From positions 521,934 to 585,933 of the forward strand of contig NZ_WEZG01000002.1 in NCBI RefSeq assembly GCF_009176975.1: a DNA stretch of 64,000 bases. Reading direction: 5' to 3'. The position numbers were made by a program, and so were the translations under genes. The notes under the pieces were generated by a model. The model searched no databases and was not told the origin of the DNA. It saw nothing but the letters and a program-made list of their open reading frames with translations. Source of the stretch: Aureimonas psammosilenae (GTDB taxonomy: Bacteria > Pseudomonadota > Alphaproteobacteria > Rhizobiales > Rhizobiaceae). Below are positions 1 through 8,623 of this stretch, piece by piece; position 1 is the first letter of the stretch, and every line of letters starts with the position of its first letter.

Positions 1-1674
1 AATGTCGGCCGGCCCTTCGCCATCGTTCTCGACAACGTGGTTCTGTCCGCGCCGACGATCCGCGAGGCGATCATCGGCGGCCGCGCTCAGATTTCGGGCA
101 GCTTCACCACGCAGTCGGCGAACGATCTGGCCGTGCTTCTGCGCGCCGGCGCGCTTCCCGCCACCCTCAACATCATCGAGGAACGGACGGTCGGACCGGG
201 CCTCGGTGCGGACTCGATCAAGGCCGGGCAGATGGCCGCGATCGTCGGCGGCGTCTTCGTCATCGGCTTCATGCTGCTCTGCTACGGTTTCCTCGGCCTC
301 CTCGCGAACATCGCCCTGACGATCAACATCGTGCTGCTCGTGGCGCTTTTGACGCTGCTCGGGGCGACGCTGACGCTTCCCGGCATCGCCGGCATCGTGC
401 TCACCATGGGCATGGCGGTGGATTCCAACGTCCTGATCTACGAGCGCATCTACGAGGAGCGGCGCAACGGGCGATCCGTCGTGCAATCGCTCGATGCCGG
501 CTTCTCGAAGGCGATCGGCACCATCATGGATGCCAACGTCACCTCGCTGATCGCGGCCGCCATTCTGTTCTATCTCGGCAGCGGCCCGGTGCGCGGCTTC
601 GCCGTGACGCTGGCGCTCGGCATCGTCACCACCGTCTTCACCGCGACCACGCTGACGCGCTGGCTCGTCGCGATCTGGTTCAAGACCCGCCGTCCGCGCG
701 AAGTGCCTCGCGGCTGGTGGACTCCGATCCCGCACGGCACGCGCATCGGCTTCATGAAGGTGCGCAACTTCGCCTTCACGGCGACCGCGACCGTGTCGAT
801 CATCGCGCTTGTCGGCTTCTTTTCCGGCTTCGTGAACTACGGCATCGACTTCACCGGCGGCACGGTCATCGAAGCGCGCGCCAAGAGCGGGCAGGACGAT
901 GTCGCAAAGATCCGTGAGGATCTCAGCTCCATCATCGAAGGCGAGATCCAGGTCCAGGAGTTCGGCAGCGAAGGCGACGTCCTGATCCGCTACGGCGTGC
1001 AGACGGCCGATGCCGGGCGCCCGCAGGCCAGCGTCGAGGCCGCGCGCACCGCGCTCAGCGCGGAATACGACGTTCAGCGCGTCGAGGTGGTCGGCCCGAC
1101 CGTTTCGGGTGAACTCGCTTACGCGGCCTTCGCGGGCTTGATCGCGGCGATGATCGGCATCGCGATCTATGTCTGGTTCCGGTTCGAATGGCAGTTCGCC
1201 ATCGGTGCGCTGGTGGCGACGGCCCACGATGCGATCATGACGCTTGGGCTTTTCGTGGTGACGGGTCTCGAGTTCAACCTGTCCTCGATCGCCGCCGTTC
1301 TGACCGTCATCGGCTATTCGCTGAACGATACGGTGGTGGTGTTCGACCGGATGCGCGAGAACTTGCGCAAATACAAGAAGATGCCTGTCGCGGAGGTCAT
1401 CGACCTTTCGCTGAACGAGACCCTGTCGCGCACCATCCTCACCGCGTCCACCGCGCTTCTCGCGCTTGCCGCCCTGTACTTCTTCGGCGGGGAGGTCATT
1501 CGCGGCTTCGTGGCGCCGATGATCGTCGGTGTCGTGGTCGGCATCTATTCCTCCATCTACATCGCCGCCCCGCTCCTGATCTTCTTCAAGCTGCGCGGAG
1601 ACCAGACGGCGGAAGACGCGGACACCAAGAAGGCTGCGGCTTCCGGCAATTCGCCGACCGTCGGGAAGGCGTGA
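1..1674 (+). CDS. secDF: Protein translocase subunit SecDF (SecD-SecF fusion), 5'-truncated by the window
   Basis: This is the C-terminal 557 residues of a SecD-SecF fusion, the inner-membrane partner of SecYEG that uses the proton gradient to complete protein export. The reading frame is open from base 1, so the start lies outside the window. The first part carries the end of the SecD periplasmic domain and its membrane block, with the conserved GMAVDSNVLIYERI segment near residue 135. After a short linker, the SecF half begins near residue 245 with the typical GIDFTGG motif (about residues 281-287) and a second RND-type membrane block. A single SecDF chain is usual in Rhizobiales. The next gene starts 4 bases after the stop, which implies an operon. 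Confidence 0.95.
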   Translation, partial: NVGRPFAIVLDNVVLSAPTIREAIIGGRAQISGSFTTQSANDLAVLLRAGALPATLNIIEERTVGPGLGADSIKAGQMAAIVGGVFVIGFMLLCYGFLGLLANIALTINIVLLVALLTLLGATLTLPGIAGIVLTMGMAVDSNVLIYERIYEERRNGRSVVQSLDAGFSKAIGTIMDANVTSLIAAAILFYLGSGPVRGFAVTLALGIVTTVFTATTLTRWLVAIWFKTRRPREVPRGWWTPIPHGTRIGFMKVRNFAFTATATVSIIALVGFFSGFVNYGIDFTGGTVIEARAKSGQDDVAKIREDLSSIIEGEIQVQEFGSEGDVLIRYGVQTADAGRPQASVEAARTALSAEYDVQRVEVVGPTVSGELAYAAFAGLIAAMIGIAIYVWFRFEWQFAIGALVATAHDAIMTLGLFVVTGLEFNLSSIAAVLTVIGYSLNDTVVVFDRMRENLRKYKKMPVAEVIDLSLNETLSRTILTASTALLALAALYFFGGEVIRGFVAPMIVGVVVGIYSSIYIAAPLLIFFKLRGDQTAEDADTKKAAASGNSPTVGKA

Positions 1675-1678
1675 TCCG

Positions 1679-2068
1679 ATGGTGAAGGGGATCGAGATCC
1701 GCGAAGCGCATTTTCCGGGGCGCGCGCCGATCGAAGCCTATGGCAACGGCGGTTTTCGCTTCGCCGGAATGTCGCATCGCGGCTCGATTCTCTGCCTGCC
1801 TTCCGGGATCTACGGTTGGGACGCGACGGACGAATCGCCCTTCGCCGGAGAGCGTCTTTTGAAAGCCTTCGAGGAAGCCGGGGACTTCAAATTCTTCCTG
1901 TTCGGGACGGGGCGCGAACTGCGCCGTCTTCCCAAGCCTTTGGCCGAGCGCTTTAAGAGCCTCGGCGTTTCCTGCGATCCGATGTCGACGGGAGCAGCCG
2001 TACGCACATTCAACATCATGGTCGGCGAAGAACGCCCGGTGGCTGCCGCTCTTGTCGCCGTCGATTGA
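1679..2068 (+). CDS. Mth938-like domain protein, NDUFAF3 homologue
   Basis: This 129-residue protein belongs to the Mth938/DUF498 family. The mitochondrial member, NDUFAF3, is an assembly factor of respiratory complex I. The conserved family features are visible: the GISHRGSI-like turn (here MSHRGSIL), the central FFLFGTG segment, and a C-terminal half ending in GAAVRTFNIMVGEERPVAAAL. The family has no known catalytic residues. The gene starts 4 bases after secDF and is followed at once by a squalene/phytoene-synthase-like gene. That order (SecD/F, NDUFAF3, NDUFAF6) has been noted in alphaproteobacteria and suggests coupling of membrane insertion with complex I assembly. A role in assembly is inferred from the family and the context. 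Confidence 0.85.
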   Translation: MVKGIEIREAHFPGRAPIEAYGNGGFRFAGMSHRGSILCLPSGIYGWDATDESPFAGERLLKAFEEAGDFKFFLFGTGRELRRLPKPLAERFKSLGVSCDPMSTGAAVRTFNIMVGEERPVAAALVAVD

Positions 2069-2075
2069 AGCCTCG

Positions 2076-2912
2076 ATGATGCCTGCCTTCGCCGAATGCG
2101 AGGCGATCGTTCGGCGCGACGATCCGGACCGGGCCGTGGCCATCGCCTTCGCGCCCGAGGACAAGCGCTCTTTCCTCCACGCGCTCTACGCCTTCGATCT
2201 AGAGACCGCGCGCATTCGCGGCATCGTCAGCCAACCGCTGCCCGGCGAAATCCGGCTGCAGTGGTGGCGTGACCGTCTCGACGGCCTGGAATCCGATCCG
2301 CTGGAAGCCGGCGGGCAGGGCAGTCCGGTCGCGGAAGCCTTGATCGAAACGATCCGCCGCTGCGCCCTGCCGCTCGACGCGTTTCGCAACCTTCTAGAAG
2401 CCTGGATCTTCGATCTCTACGACGATCCGATGCCGTCCCGCGCCGACCTCGAAGCCTATGCGGGCGAGACCGCGTCGGCGGTGGTCATGCTCGCCGCGAT
2501 GATCCTTGATCGGGACGCCGCGCCGCAAGCTGCCGAGGCGGCGGGCCATGCCGGCGTGGCGCGCGTTTGTGCCGATGCCATGCGACTCATCCGCCATCGG
2601 CCCCAGCACGCGCAGATCTTCTTCCCGTCCGATATTCTCGATGCTGTCGGCTGTTCGCGCGACGCGCTTCAATCGGGCGACGAGGCCGCGACGGATCGGG
2701 CGCTCGATGCCATGGCGGCCTTCGCCAGCGATCATCTGCAGAAGGCGAAAGCGGCCTTTCCCGGCCTCCCGCGCACCCTGCGGCCTGCCTTCCTGCACTT
2801 CACGATGTTGGACGGGCAGCTTGCAAGCCGTGCCGGGCGCACGGTCGAACGGGGCGAATGGCGGAACGATATCGCGCGGCTCTTCCGCTATTGGCGCATG
2901 ATGCGAGCATGA
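2076..2912 (+). CDS. Squalene/phytoene synthase family protein, NDUFAF6-like (probably non-catalytic)
   Basis: This protein of about 278 residues has the isoprenyl-synthase fold signature (HALYAFDLETARIR, then EIRLQWWRDRLDGL). Neither aspartate-rich motif of true phytoene or squalene synthases is intact: the first reads DLETA, and the second region reads MRLIRHRPQHAQ instead of a DxxxD helix. This matches the NDUFAF6 type of complex I assembly factor better than a carotenoid or hopanoid enzyme, and no isoprenoid genes lie nearby. The start is taken as ATG 2076. An in-frame TTG at 2052 would overlap the upstream gene by 17 bases. The stop overlaps the next ATG (ATGA at 2909-2912), so the genes are likely co-translated. 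Confidence 0.8.
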   Translation: MMPAFAECEAIVRRDDPDRAVAIAFAPEDKRSFLHALYAFDLETARIRGIVSQPLPGEIRLQWWRDRLDGLESDPLEAGGQGSPVAEALIETIRRCALPLDAFRNLLEAWIFDLYDDPMPSRADLEAYAGETASAVVMLAAMILDRDAAPQAAEAAGHAGVARVCADAMRLIRHRPQHAQIFFPSDILDAVGCSRDALQSGDEAATDRALDAMAAFASDHLQKAKAAFPGLPRTLRPAFLHFTMLDGQLASRAGRTVERGEWRNDIARLFRYWRMMRA

Positions 2913-4672
2913 CGGGAAGCCAGCGAGGGTGGTTCGGACGGCTGGCCACGGCGGCCGTGAATGGCATCGGCCGAGCCGTCAGCCGCTTTCCCTTCGCCTC
3001 GCTCGCCATTCTATGCTTGTCGGTCGTGGCCAATCTCGACATCGCCGATGCGTCCGGCGCCAGCCACGACCTGCACGAACGGCTGATGCTGTCGGCGCTG
3101 GTCGCGGGGGCCGTTTCCCTTACAGTGGAACTCTTCTGCGAGGCCTCTCGGCTCGGCCGTGCGCGCCATGCCGTGGCTGGGGTCATCGGTGTGGCGGCGG
3201 GTCTGTTGATGTGGTTCGGCACGGAGCGCTTTCTGTTCGTCGCGCCGGTCACCGCTGCGGCGCTGTTGGCGATACCGCTCGCGCCCCATCTACGCGCTTC
3301 AACCTCGGGTCGCTTCTGGATGTTCGCGAGCTGGACCGCGATCGGCTGCTTGCTCGCCTTTCTGTCCGTGTTGCTTTTCTGCGCTGGTGGCACGGCGATC
3401 TTCGAGATGATCCGCTATCTGTTCGATTTCGGACTGCCGCAAAGCGCTTACCGCCACATCCTCGTCACCGCGGCCACCCTGATCGGGCCGCTTTTCGCGC
3501 TGGGCCGTATCCCGACCGATTTTACGGAAGAGCCCACGATCGAAGGCGCTAACAACCGCCTCGCCGGCGGCTTCGGTGGCCTCCTGAACTGGGTTGCCGC
3601 CCCCCTGATCCTGATTTGTGCGGCCGTGCTGCACGTTTATGTCGGCAAGATCCTCGTCACCGGCGAGGTGCCGAAGAACCAGATCGGCTGGATCGTCACC
3701 ACCTACGCGCTGTTCGTGCTTGTGCTGCGCTTGGCGGGTGAGCCTTTTCTGCGCGGAAGCGGCGCGGCCATCCGATTGTTCGGTCGCTGCTGGGCGGCCA
3801 TCCTGCCGGTGCCCGTGGCGCTTCTTTGCTATGCGCTTGCCCTTCGGATCGGCGCGGAAGGCGTCACGACGGAGCGCTTTTACCTGGCGCTCGGGGCGCT
3901 CGCGGTCGCTCTCGTGCTGGCGGTGCAGATCGTGCCGAAGCTTCGCGGCGATATCCGCTGGATGGCCGCAATCCCCATCGTGCTTCTCGCGCTTTCGTCC
4001 TTCGGGCCGCTCGGCACCATGGCAACCGTCGCCCGCAGCCAATTATCCCTGATCGCCGAGCATTTTGCCTCTTCCGGGACTGTCATTTCCGCCGGTTTGA
4101 CGGTGGAGCGCCAGTTTGAGTTGCGCTCGAGGATTCAAGCCCTTCACGAGGTGGACGCGCTCGGATCACTGTTGCCGCTTCTCGCGCCACCGCAAAGGCA
4201 GATGGTGGAAGCCGGTGCGTCGGACACGCAGTTTCTGCGAGTCCTTGAAGCGCTCGGTCTGGAATATGGCGGGCCGGCCTCGACGGTCCTGTCATTCAAC
4301 GCGAGAACCGGCGGCAGCTTCGCCGTAGGCGGGTTCGACCGCGCCTTTCTTTGGGCTTCCGTCGTGACGCGGACGGCGGGCGAGGCTCGCTTGCCGGAGG
4401 ACATCGACCTCGATCTCAGCGGCAAAAGCTTGCAGATACGCTATCGCGATATCGCCGACAGCGTCGATCTCGGCGCCTTCGTGTCGGGCATCGTTTCTGC
4501 CGACCCCGCGAAAAGGCCGGACGAAACCGTGCCCCCGGTCGAAGACCTCACGACGGTCGGCGGGAGGATCGTCCGGGTTCAGATAAGGCAGCTGACGGTG
4601 GACGGCCCGAGCGGTGCGATCAACGACATCACTGCCGACCTCGCCATCCGCGAGGCCGACTGGCGGCGCTGA
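2909..4672 (+). CDS. DUF4153-type integral membrane protein
   Basis: This is a 587-residue polytopic membrane protein. The first two thirds hold about 11 or 12 hydrophobic segments (for example ILCLSVVANLDI near residue 35 and FLSVLLFCAGGTAIFEMI near 155). The segment FGLPQSAYRHILVTAATLIGP, followed by LGRIPTDF, fits the DUF4153 family. The C-terminal third (from about residue 395) is soluble and probably periplasmic. The start ATG overlaps the stop of the upstream gene by 4 bases, so it is the last gene of the secDF operon. A longer open frame reaches upstream to 2567 but lies entirely inside the previous gene and was rejected. Function is unknown. Confidence 0.7.
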   Translation: MTGSQRGWFGRLATAAVNGIGRAVSRFPFASLAILCLSVVANLDIADASGASHDLHERLMLSALVAGAVSLTVELFCEASRLGRARHAVAGVIGVAAGLLMWFGTERFLFVAPVTAAALLAIPLAPHLRASTSGRFWMFASWTAIGCLLAFLSVLLFCAGGTAIFEMIRYLFDFGLPQSAYRHILVTAATLIGPLFALGRIPTDFTEEPTIEGANNRLAGGFGGLLNWVAAPLILICAAVLHVYVGKILVTGEVPKNQIGWIVTTYALFVLVLRLAGEPFLRGSGAAIRLFGRCWAAILPVPVALLCYALALRIGAEGVTTERFYLALGALAVALVLAVQIVPKLRGDIRWMAAIPIVLLALSSFGPLGTMATVARSQLSLIAEHFASSGTVISAGLTVERQFELRSRIQALHEVDALGSLLPLLAPPQRQMVEAGASDTQFLRVLEALGLEYGGPASTVLSFNARTGGSFAVGGFDRAFLWASVVTRTAGEARLPEDIDLDLSGKSLQIRYRDIADSVDLGAFVSGIVSADPAKRPDETVPPVEDLTTVGGRIVRVQIRQLTVDGPSGAINDITADLAIREADWRR

Positions 4673-6091
4673 TCATTCCGCCGCGACGGCAGCCGGTTCC
4701 GAGACGCCACCGGCCAGCCAAGCGGCGCAATCGGACAGGGCGCGCTGCGACAGAGCATGGCGGCGGTTCACGGTCTTCTCCTTGCCCCGCAACCGCCTGC
4801 CTTCGACGCGCGGCGCTTCGATGGGCGGAAACAGGCCGAAATTGACGTTCATCGGTTGAAAGCTCCGCTTGCCGCCTTCCTCTTCCACCGAGATGTGCCC
4901 GCCGGTGATGTGGTTGAGGATCGCGCCCATCGCGGTGGTCGCGGGCGGTGGAACGGCTGCCGCTCCCAGTGCCTCGGCCGCGGCGAAACGCCCCGCGAGA
5001 AGGCCGATGGCCGCCGATTCCACATAGCCCTCGCAGCCGGTGATCTGGCCGGCGAAGCGGATGTCCGGGCGCGACCGCAGCCGCAGCAGCGGATCGAGCA
5101 GACGCGGCGAATCGAGATAGGTGTTGCGGTGAAGGCCGCCGAGCCGCGCGAACTCGGCATTCTCCAACCCCGGAATGGTGCGAAAGATGCGGACCTGTTC
5201 GGCATATTTCAGCTTCGTCTGGAAGCCGACCATGTTGTAGAGCGTGCCGAGCGCGTTGTCCTGGCGAAGCTGCACGACGGCGTAGGCCTTGATGTCGGGC
5301 TTGTGACGGTTGGTGAGGCCCATCGGCTTCATCGGCCCGTGGCGAAGCGTCTCAGAGCCGCGTTCCGCCATCACCTCGATCGGCAGACAGCCGTCGAAAT
5401 AGGGCGTCCCCTCCCATTCCTTGAACGCCGTCTTCTCGCCGGCCATCAACGCCGCGATGAATGCCGCGTACTGCTCCTTGTCCATCGGGCAGTTCACGTA
5501 GTCCTCGCCGTTGCCGCCCGGACCGACCTTGTCGTAGCGCGACTGGAACCACGCGACATCCATGTCGATCGAATCGAAATGAACGATCGGCGCGATGGCG
5601 TCGAAGAAGGCGAGCGCATCGGCGCCGGTTTCCGCTCGGATCGCGTCGGCAAGACCCGGCGCGGTGAGGGGGCCGGTCGCCAGGATCGTCGAGCCCCACT
5701 CGGCGGGCGGCAGGCCAAGGACCTCTTCCCGCCTGATCTCGATCAGCGGATGGGCTTCGATCTCACGCGTCACCCGCGCCGAAAAGCCGTCACGATCCAC
5801 CGCCAGAGCGCCGCCCGCCGGCACCTGATGGGCATCGGCCGCGCGCATGATGAGGGAATTGGCGAGGCGCATTTCGGCATGGAGCACGCCGACCGCGTTG
5901 GCCTTAGCGTCGTCGGACCGGAACGAGTTGGAGCAGACGAGTTCGGCGAGATCGTTCGTCTGGTGCGCGTCCGTGCCGCGCACGGGCCGCATCTCGTGGA
6001 GGACGACCGGAATGCCCGCTTCGGCGATCTGCCAAGCTGCCTCGGAGCCGGCGAGCCCGCCGCCGACGATATGGATGAGTGAACTATGCAT
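4673..6091 (-). CDS. trmFO: Folate-dependent tRNA (uracil-54-C5)-methyltransferase TrmFO
   Basis: This flavoenzyme makes ribothymidine at position 54 of the tRNA T-loop, using methylenetetrahydrofolate as carbon donor and FADH2 as reductant. The 472-residue length is normal for the family. The N-terminal dinucleotide fold reads [15 protein letters not shown] (residues 9-23), followed by VVLHEMRP. The family motif [12 protein letters not shown] (about residues 50-61) holds one of the conserved cysteines, and [23 protein letters not shown] sequence near residue 235 is typical. The gene converges on the DUF4153 gene with directly abutting stops. Its ATG lies about 25 bases beyond the terminator hairpin of the small RNA at 6116-6255, so it probably has its own promoter or depends on read-through from the DUF1127 unit. 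Confidence 0.95.
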   Translation of the reverse strand: MHSSLIHIVGGGLAGSEAAWQIAEAGIPVVLHEMRPVRGTDAHQTNDLAELVCSNSFRSDDAKANAVGVLHAEMRLANSLIMRAADAHQVPAGGALAVDRDGFSARVTREIEAHPLIEIRREEVLGLPPAEWGSTILATGPLTAPGLADAIRAETGADALAFFDAIAPIVHFDSIDMDVAWFQSRYDKVGPGGNGEDYVNCPMDKEQYAAFIAALMAGEKTAFKEWEGTPYFDGCLPIEVMAERGSETLRHGPMKPMGLTNRHKPDIKAYAVVQLRQDNALGTLYNMVGFQTKLKYAEQVRIFRTIPGLENAEFARLGGLHRNTYLDSPRLLDPLLRLRSRPDIRFAGQITGCEGYVESAAIGLLAGRFAAAEALGAAAVPPPATTAMGAILNHITGGHISVEEEGGKRSFQPMNVNFGLFPPIEAPRVEGRRLRGKEKTVNRRHALSQRALSDCAAWLAGGVSEPAAVAAE

Positions 6092-6115
6092 GCACGGACT
6101 TTAACACGAAGCCCG

Positions 6116-6255
6116 AAACGACAACACCCGCCGGGGGAGGAACCGGCGGGTGTCGTTTGAGGGCCTTCGGTCGGGAGGAGATCCGAAGACCAGGACGCCT
6201 GTGGTGGGAGGAACCGCAGGCTTTATTCGCTCAGGCCCTGGGAGGAGGGAGGCCT
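6116..6255 (-). ncRNA. Cuckoo/CcsR-type small RNA locus, four CCUCC-loop hairpins (two tandem units)
   Basis: Read on the minus strand downstream of the DUF1127 gene, four hairpins follow one another. The first (stem 6251-6255 with 6233-6237) has loop TCCCTCCTCCCAG. The second (6214-6221 with 6197-6204) has loop TTCCTCCCA. The third (6183-6188 with 6165-6170) has loop ATCTCCTCCCGA. The last is a long GC-rich hairpin (6143-6158 with 6116-6134, two-base bulge) with loop TTCCTCCC, followed by CGTTTCG, so it probably ends the transcript. Every loop exposes an anti-Shine-Dalgarno CCUCC core. Alphaproteobacterial cuckoo/CcsR RNAs have such loops and are often cotranscribed with DUF1127 genes, as here. 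The alternating long-loop/short-loop order suggests two repeated units. Function is inferred. Confidence 0.75.
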
Positions 6256-6275
6256 TTCGCGAAACGGTGAAGCAC

Positions 6276-6419
6276 TCAGCCGATGGCGCGGCGAGCGATG
6301 GACGGAATGTCGTTGCGGGCGATGCCGAGATCGGCGAGTTCGCGCTGCGACAGGCGGCTCAGCTCGTTGCAGGTTTCGCGGTAACGGCGCCAGTTGCTGT
6401 AGGAGCGAACGATGTTCAT
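6276..6419 (-). CDS. DUF1127 small protein (YjiS/CcaF1-like)
   Basis: This 47-residue basic protein has the DUF1127 signature: an amphipathic N-terminal helix (NIVRSYSNWRRYRETCNEL) followed by LSQRELADLGIARNDI and an IARRA end. Small DUF1127 proteins are reported as RNA-binding or RNA-turnover modulators in Rhodobacter and Agrobacterium. In Rhodobacter one of them (CcaF1) is cotranscribed with the CcsR small RNAs. Here the stop lies about 20 bases before the first hairpin of a CCUCC-loop RNA, which is the same arrangement. ATG 6419 is chosen because homologues start at this Met. An in-frame extension to 6491 has no family support. A perfect inverted repeat at 6496-6517 lies upstream. Confidence 0.85.
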   Translation of the reverse strand: MNIVRSYSNWRRYRETCNELSRLSQRELADLGIARNDIPSIARRAIG

Positions 6420-6495
6420 CTTCGAGTGCTTTCGGTTCGGTTGGAGCCTTCGTCTTTTTCCTCTCGGCTCCGTGGTTTGAAATCTAGTCACCCCC

Positions 6496-6517
6496 TTCCG
6501 TTCTCACCAGAACGGAA
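6496..6517. promoter_or_regulatory. Perfect 9-bp inverted repeat upstream of the DUF1127 gene
   Basis: TTCCGTTCT and AGAACGGAA form a perfect inverted repeat with a 4-base centre (CACC on the plus strand). It lies about 77 bases upstream of the DUF1127 start codon. It could be an operator for a dimeric regulator or a hairpin in the 5' leader. It has no T-run on either side, so it does not look like a terminator. Confidence 0.45.
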
Positions 6518-6622
6518 AACGCATGGCTGCGATGCGGTTTGTGCATCGCAGCAATAATCGTTTGAAATGCAGGTGGACTAGGGTTTGCTGGAGGAACTCG
6601 TGAGGGCATTTCGACCGGGCAG

Positions 6623-6638
6623 TTAACGGCTGCTTAAC
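6623..6638. promoter_or_regulatory. CtrA-type binding site (TTAA-N7-TTAAC)
   Basis: The sequence TTAACGGCTGCTTAAC matches the full CtrA consensus TTAA-N7-TTAAC and is almost palindromic. It lies in the 358-base gap between the DUF1127 gene and tRNA-Leu, about 200 bases upstream of the DUF1127 start and 140 bases before the tRNA. CtrA is the alphaproteobacterial cell-cycle regulator. Binding is inferred from the motif alone. Apart from this site and the inverted repeat at 6496-6517, nothing clear is seen in the gap. Confidence 0.45.
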
Positions 6639-6777
6639 CAGTCCATGCCTCTGCGCCGGACGGGTCTTTGGAATACATTTCGCGCGATCGGCCAGGCCAA
6701 CGCGGCGTTTACTCTTTGCCGTGCCGGGAAGTGATGATATGGAGCCCGCCTTGCAGAGTGCCTGAGGCTCCGCGGAT

Positions 6778-6861
6778 GCGGGTGTGGCGGAACTGGTAGA
6801 CGCACCAGATTTAGGTTCTGGCGCCGAAAGCGTGGGGGTTCGAGTCCCTCCACCCGCACCA
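6778..6861 (+). tRNA. tRNA-Leu (anticodon TAG)
   Basis: The acceptor strands GCGGGTG and CACCCGC pair, the T-arm GGGGGTTCGAGTCCC is intact, and a variable arm typical of class II tRNAs is present. The anticodon loop reads TTTAGGT with anticodon TAG. The 3' CCA is encoded (6859-6861). Confidence 0.95.
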
Positions 6862-7037
6862 TGGGGCCTATGGCGCTGCTTCCGTCGTCCATTCCAGGCG
6901 GATGGATTCACGAAGAGTTGCAGAGCACGCCTCGCGCTCGTCCGCCCCTTCAGGAAAGCGGACCGTACGCGCGTAACGAATAAAAAGGGCTGGCGAGCGC
7001 TCGAAGCGTCGGCCGGCCATGAGAGGACAGGACGGGA

Positions 7038-8396
7038 ATGCAGGTCAAGGAAACCACGGCCGAAGGGCTGAAGCGCGTGATCGAAGTGGTCGTGCCGGCC
7101 ACCGATCTCGAAGCGCGGCTGCAGACCCGCCTTCATCAGGCGAAGGATCAGGCCAAGCTCAAGGGCTTCCGGCCGGGCAAGGTGCCGCTGGCGCACCTGC
7201 GCAAGACCTACGGCCGCTCCATCATGGCCGAGATCATCAACGAGATCCTGAACGACACGCCGCGCAACGTCATCGCCGAGCGCAACGAGCGTTCCGCCAT
7301 GCGCCCCGAAATCGAGATGAGCGAAGACCAGGCCGAGGCCGAAAAGGTCCTCAACGGCAAGGAAGACTTCCGCTTCACCATCTCCTACGAGATGCTGCCC
7401 GCCTTCGACCTCAAGGACACGTCCTCGATCAAGGTCGAGCGTCCGGTGGTGGAGATCGCCGACGAGGAAGTCGAGGAGCAGGTCAAGCGCATCGCCGAGA
7501 ACGCGCGCTCCTTCGAGCCCGTCGAGGAGGAAGCCAAGGACGGTGACCGCGTCACCATCGATTTCGTTGGCAAGATCGACGAAGAGGCCTTCGACGGCGG
7601 CACGGCGGCCGACCAGAATCTGGTGATCGGCTCCAAGACCTTCATTCCGGGCTTCGAGGACCAGCTCGTCGGCGCCAAGGCCGGGGATGAGCGCAAGGTC
7701 GAGGTGAGCTTCCCCGAGGACTACGGCGCCGCGCATCTCGCCGGAAAGGCCGCCGTCTTCGACGTCACCGTGAAGTCCGTTGCCCGTCCGGTCGAGGAAG
7801 AGCTTAACGACGAAGTCGCCAAGAAGCTCGGCATCGAATCCCTCGATCGGCTCCGCACCGTCGTGCGTGAGCAGATCGAAAGCCAGTACGGCCTCGCTAC
7901 GCGCCAGAAGGTGAAGCGCCAGCTTCTCGACGCGCTCGACAAGGACTACGATTTCGATCTGCCCGAAAAGCTCGTCCAGGCCGAGTTCGACAACATCTGG
8001 AATCAGGTGACGCGCGAACTCGAACAGGCCGGCAAGAGCTTCGAGGACGAGGAAACGACGGAAGAGAAGGCTCGCGAAGAGTATCTCGGTCTTGCCCGTC
8101 GCCGCGTTCGCCTCGGGCTGGTTCTGTCCGAAATGGGCGAGAAGGCCGGCGTGCAGATCTCCGAAGAGGAGTTGCAGCGTGCGCTCTTCGAGCAGATCCG
8201 CCGCTTCCCCGGCCAGGAGCAGCAGATCTACGAGTTCTACCAGAAGAACCCGGAAGCGCTCGCCAGCCTGCGCGCCCCGATCTACGAGGAAAAGGTCGTC
8301 GACTGGCTCCTGACCAAGATCGACGTGACCGACAAGACCGTGTCGAAGGAAGAGCTGATGAAGGAAGAGGAAGAGCCGCTGGCTCTGGCTTCCTGA
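7038..8396 (+). CDS. tig: Trigger factor, ribosome-associated chaperone
   Basis: This 452-residue protein folds nascent chains at the ribosome exit tunnel. The N-terminal ribosome-binding domain carries the signature [16 protein letters not shown] (about residues 44-59). The central FKBP-type peptidyl-prolyl isomerase domain spans about residues 160-245 ([20 protein letters not shown]). The C-terminal helical substrate-cradle domain ends in an acidic tail ([10 protein letters not shown]). The order tig, clpP, clpX, lon is widely conserved in bacteria and groups chaperone and protease functions. ATG 7038 follows a purine-rich stretch (AGGACAGGACGGG). An intrinsic terminator follows at 8423-8447. 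Confidence 0.97.
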   Translation: MQVKETTAEGLKRVIEVVVPATDLEARLQTRLHQAKDQAKLKGFRPGKVPLAHLRKTYGRSIMAEIINEILNDTPRNVIAERNERSAMRPEIEMSEDQAEAEKVLNGKEDFRFTISYEMLPAFDLKDTSSIKVERPVVEIADEEVEEQVKRIAENARSFEPVEEEAKDGDRVTIDFVGKIDEEAFDGGTAADQNLVIGSKTFIPGFEDQLVGAKAGDERKVEVSFPEDYGAAHLAGKAAVFDVTVKSVARPVEEELNDEVAKKLGIESLDRLRTVVREQIESQYGLATRQKVKRQLLDALDKDYDFDLPEKLVQAEFDNIWNQVTRELEQAGKSFEDEETTEEKAREEYLGLARRRVRLGLVLSEMGEKAGVQISEEELQRALFEQIRRFPGQEQQIYEFYQKNPEALASLRAPIYEEKVVDWLLTKIDVTDKTVSKEELMKEEEEPLALAS

Positions 8397-8422
8397 TCGC
8401 TTCCTGACCGGAAAAAACGAGG

Positions 8423-8447
8423 AAGGCCGGCGATGAGCCGGCCTTTT
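8423..8447 (+). terminator. Intrinsic terminator after tig
   Basis: AAGGCCGGC (8423-8431) pairs perfectly with GCCGGCCTT (8437-8445) around loop GATGA. The stem runs into TTTT, and an A-rich stretch precedes it. Confidence 0.85.
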
Positions 8448-8623
8448 CGTTGGCGGGACGCGGTGGGTCGGACCGGCTGAACACCACGCTAACCAGTTCG
8501 CCGCGGCGCCGACATGGCGTCTTGCGAAGCGCAGTCGCCCGGTCCTATCTACGCTCCAGGCTTCGGCCGCCAGATTCTTAACCTCGACGGGTTTCCGTCG
8601 CGCCCACCGAAAGCACGATCATC

